A DNA stretch of 64,000 nt from Halolamina sp. CBA1230 (GTDB lineage Archaea; Halobacteriota; Halobacteria; Halobacteriales; Haloferacaceae): contig NZ_CP054587.1 of assembly GCF_002025255.2 (NCBI RefSeq), positions 372,001 through 436,000 of the forward strand. The letters run 5' to 3'. How positions within the stretch are numbered: position 1 is the stretch's first letter; every line of letters begins with the position of its first letter. Positions 61,656 to 64,000 of this stretch are shown here, one piece after another. Made by a program: the position numbers and the translations under genes. The notes under the pieces were generated by a model. It was given only the letters and a program-made list of their open reading frames with translations. It was not told the origin of the DNA and searched no databases.

Positions 61656-64000
61656 TCAGTCAGACCGGGGCGGCGCCGGGAGTTCGATCACGAACGTCGC
61701 GCCACCGTCCTCGTTCTCCTCGACCCACACGTCGCCGCCGTACTCCCCCACCATGGCGTCGACGAAGAAGAGGCCGAACCCCGAGCCGACGGATTTCGCG
61801 TGACCGGTGTTCCCCCGCCTGAAGATCGCCTCCGTACGGTCGTCGTCGACGCCCGTCCCGTTGTCCGCGACGCGGACGAACACCGACTCGTCATCGCGCT
61901 CGACGGTCACGGCCACCCGGAGCCCGTCGGTCTCGTTGTGTTCGATCGCGTTGGTGACGACGTTGCCCAGCACGTCGCCGAGCAGGTCGTTGGCGAGCAC
62001 CACCGTCGACTCGGGGGTCTCGGTCTCGAACGTCACCTCGGGGTAGGTCGCCCGGACGCGTTCGATCTCCGCCCGGAGCTCCGTGCCGAGGTCGATCGGC
62101 TCGAGTTCGGTGTCACCCTCGCCGGTGAGCGTCCGCAGCACGGTCCGGACGCGGCCGACGATCTCCTCGACGTCGTCGCTCCACCGGACGATCGTCTCGG
62201 CGTCCCGTCGCTGCTCGCCCTCGAGTTCGGCTTCGAGGAACTCCGCACGTCCGCGGATGACGGTGACGGCGTTGAGCACGTCGTGTCGCAGGATCGAGTT
62301 GAAGAACTCCATCCGGTCGGTCTGGCGTTCGAGCAGGCGCTCGCGCTCGGCTCGCCCCAGCGCGACCTGGGCGTTCGCTGCCAGCAGCTTCGCCAGCGCG
62401 ACGTCGTTGTCGCTGAACGCGTCCGACTCCCGGGAGCCAACGTTCATCACGCCGTACTCGCCCAGGGGCAGGACGAGTTCGCTCCGGAGGTCGCTGTCGG
62501 GGTTGTGGAGCCCGGATTCCTCGTGGAGGTCGGCGGCGACGATCGGATCGCCCGTCTCGTAGGCCCGCCACGAGAGGCTCTCGCCCTCGGTGTAGGTGGG
62601 GGTCTCGTCGAAGAACGCCCGCGCGGCCGCCGTCTCGGCGACCGGTTCGAGCCGCTCGCCGTCGCGGAGCCAGACGCCGGCGATCGGGTGATCGAGCACG
62701 CGCTCGACCGTCTCCACGACGATGTCACACACCGCCGTCTCGTCGCCCGCCTCGACCATCTCGCGGGTCGCCTCGTGGAGGTCGGCGATCCCCTGCTCGT
62801 GGCGCTTGCGTTCGGTCACGTCGCGGCTGTTGATCACGAACCCGTCGATAACCGAGTCCGGCGGCTGCTGGATCCCCCGTGACTCGACCCAGCACCACGA
62901 GCCGTCGGCGTGCCGGAAGCGGTACTCGACGTCGATGTTCCCGGCGCTGCCGTGAGCCAGCTCAGCGAACCGTTCGAGCACTTTCTCGCGGTCCTCGGGG
63001 TGGACGTACTCGAAAGCCGTGTCGCCGACGAGCGACTCCGGATCGTAGCCGAACACCCGTTCGGCGGAGGGGCTCTGATACTGGTAGATCCCGTTCGTGT
63101 CGAGCACGGTGAGGATGTCGTTGGACTGCTCGACGAACGCCCGGTACCGTTCCTCCTGCTCCTTGCGCTCGGTGATGTCGGTGACCGTTCCGAAGTGGTA
63201 GGTTGTGCCCTCGATCTCCGCACAGGTCGTCACTGTCTCGACGGGCACCTCCTCCCCATCGTACTCGTAGACGGTCTCCTCGGTGCGTGTCTCACCCTCC
63301 TCGAAGGAGTCCCAGTACCGCTCGAACCCCTCGCGGTTGAGGTCGGGTTTGAGCTCCCACAGCGGCATCCCGATCAGCGACTCCCTGTCCGTGCCGAGGA
63401 TCTCCGCGAACGCCTCGTTCGCGTACTCGAACTCCCCGTCGTCCCCGTGGGCGGCGACGCCGACTCCGATCGTGTCGACCAACGCCTCGAGGAACTCAAG
63501 CTCCCGATCGCGCTCCTTGCGCTCGGTGATGTCGCGAACGAACGCGAGTATCTCCAGTTCGCCGCCGATGTGTGTGCGCTTGAGGCTCACCTCGCTCCAG
63601 AGGACGGTGCCGTCCGCCCGTTGGAGTGGCCAGTCGAACTGCTGTGTGGTCCCCTCGAGCACCTGCCGGATCCGCTCCATCGCCGCCTCCTGCCCGAACG
63701 ACGGGTCGTCGGCGCTGATGGCCTCGATCGACGTGCCCGAGAGCCGGTCGGGGTCGTAGCCCAGCATCTCGGCGTAGCGCTGGTTCACCTGCTCCAGCGT
63801 CCCCGTCTCGGGATCGACGACCGCGATGCCGTCCTCGGCCTTGTCGAAGATGTCCCGGTACTCCGCCGGCGCGAGATCCCACTCGCCCATCCGTGCCCGC
63901 TTGGAGATGTCGCGCATGATCCCGATCAGCCGGAGCTCCCCGTCGTGTTCGAACTCGCCGAACGACACCGACAGCTGGACCGACGAGTCGTCCTTCCGGC
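61656..64000 (-). CDS. Multi-PAS/GAF sensor histidine kinase (5' end outside window)
   Basis: At least 781 residues; the frame is open to the right edge, where codons before the GTG at 63968 already encode the preceding part of a PAS domain. Order: end of PAS1 (GIMRDISKRA), PAS2 (DIFDKAEDGIAVVDPETG), PAS3 (YANEAFAEILG), PAS4 (QSPSAERVFGYDPESLV), GAF (~360-510), a dimerisation domain with phospho-acceptor His in SILRHDVLNAVTVI, and the ATPase domain (NVVTNAIEHNETDG, VADNGTGVDDD, GSGFGLFFVDAM). No transmembrane segment is visible in this part. It heads the kinase-regulator-RecA-like operon. Confidence 0.94.
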   Translation of the reverse strand, partial: RKDDSSVQLSVSFGEFEHDGELRLIGIMRDISKRARMGEWDLAPAEYRDIFDKAEDGIAVVDPETGTLEQVNQRYAEMLGYDPDRLSGTSIEAISADDPSFGQEAAMERIRQVLEGTTQQFDWPLQRADGTVLWSEVSLKRTHIGGELEILAFVRDITERKERDRELEFLEALVDTIGVGVAAHGDDGEFEYANEAFAEILGTDRESLIGMPLWELKPDLNREGFERYWDSFEEGETRTEETVYEYDGEEVPVETVTTCAEIEGTTYHFGTVTDITERKEQEERYRAFVEQSNDILTVLDTNGIYQYQSPSAERVFGYDPESLVGDTAFEYVHPEDREKVLERFAELAHGSAGNIDVEYRFRHADGSWCWVESRGIQQPPDSVIDGFVINSRDVTERKRHEQGIADLHEATREMVEAGDETAVCDIVVETVERVLDHPIAGVWLRDGERLEPVAETAAARAFFDETPTYTEGESLSWRAYETGDPIVAADLHEESGLHNPDSDLRSELVLPLGEYGVMNVGSRESDAFSDNDVALAKLLAANAQVALGRAERERLLERQTDRMEFFNSILRHDVLNAVTVIRGRAEFLEAELEGEQRRDAETIVRWSDDVEEIVGRVRTVLRTLTGEGDTELEPIDLGTELRAEIERVRATYPEVTFETETPESTVVLANDLLGDVLGNVVTNAIEHNETDGLRVAVTVERDDESVFVRVADNGTGVDDDRTEAIFRRGNTGHAKSVGSGFGLFFVDAMVGEYGGDVWVEENEDGGATFVIELPAPPRSD

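Overview
The window is a dense, GC-rich (roughly two thirds G+C by eye) piece of chromosome from an extremely halophilic archaeon (class Halobacteria). Evidence: strongly acidic proteins, TATA boxes about 25-30 bases before start codons with no leader, twin-arginine signals on exported proteins, and haloarchaeal families such as transcription factor S, HTH-10/Bat and HalX regulators, phosphomevalonate decarboxylase, halocyanin, the Pcc1 KEOPS subunit and S3Ae/S15 ribosomal proteins. Genus is not resolved. I find about 70 protein genes, one tRNA, two decayed genes and several non-coding structures.

Layout. 1-8.8 kb: end of a surface protein, acyl-CoA dehydrogenase, menE, a nuclease-like Tat protein and methylmalonyl-CoA epimerase. 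8.8-14.2 kb: methylmalonyl-CoA mutase, methyltransferases, a creatininase-family amidohydrolase, the nac-tRNA methyltransferase pair and TFS. 14.4-21.5 kb: DoxX protein, a three-gene ABC exporter whose first permease is fused to a PrsW-like protease, phosphomevalonate decarboxylase and a formate/nitrite-type channel. 21.6-31.4 kb: NAD-kinase-like protein, CinA-like protein, cupin, Trm9-like methyltransferase, an archaeal pilus-type ATPase/membrane platform pair and a PQQ-propeller lipoprotein. 31.4-34.5 kb: a gene-poor segment with a remarkable array of hairpins, a duplicated 3' tail of pdxS, pdxS itself, and a 41-bp tandem repeat.

35.3-45.6 kb is the branched-chain amino-acid locus: leuA, then ilvB-ilvN-ilvC-small acidic protein-leuC-leuD-leuB as one tightly overlapping operon, with ilvD divergent. 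Together they make valine, isoleucine and leucine precursors. In front of ilvB lies what looks like a leaderless 22-codon leader peptide ending ...SLIIVGAA whose last codons form one arm of an 8-bp hairpin: a candidate ribosome-mediated attenuator, which I regard as the most exciting signal here.

45.7-53.1 kb: HEAT-repeat protein, class C beta-lactamase-like serine hydrolase, archaetidylserine synthase, halocyanin and the rps15-recJ-like-pcc1-rps3ae operon. 53.35-55.0 kb: tRNA-Ala(GGC) followed by a decayed accessory patch with a broken zinc ribbon and a frameshifted toxin next to an intact winged-helix antitoxin. 55.0-64 kb: SDR enzyme, M29 aminopeptidase, a divergent Bat-like regulator/P450 pair with an inverted-repeat operator, a bactofilin-like membrane protein, and a histidine kinase-response regulator-RecA-like operon running off the right edge.
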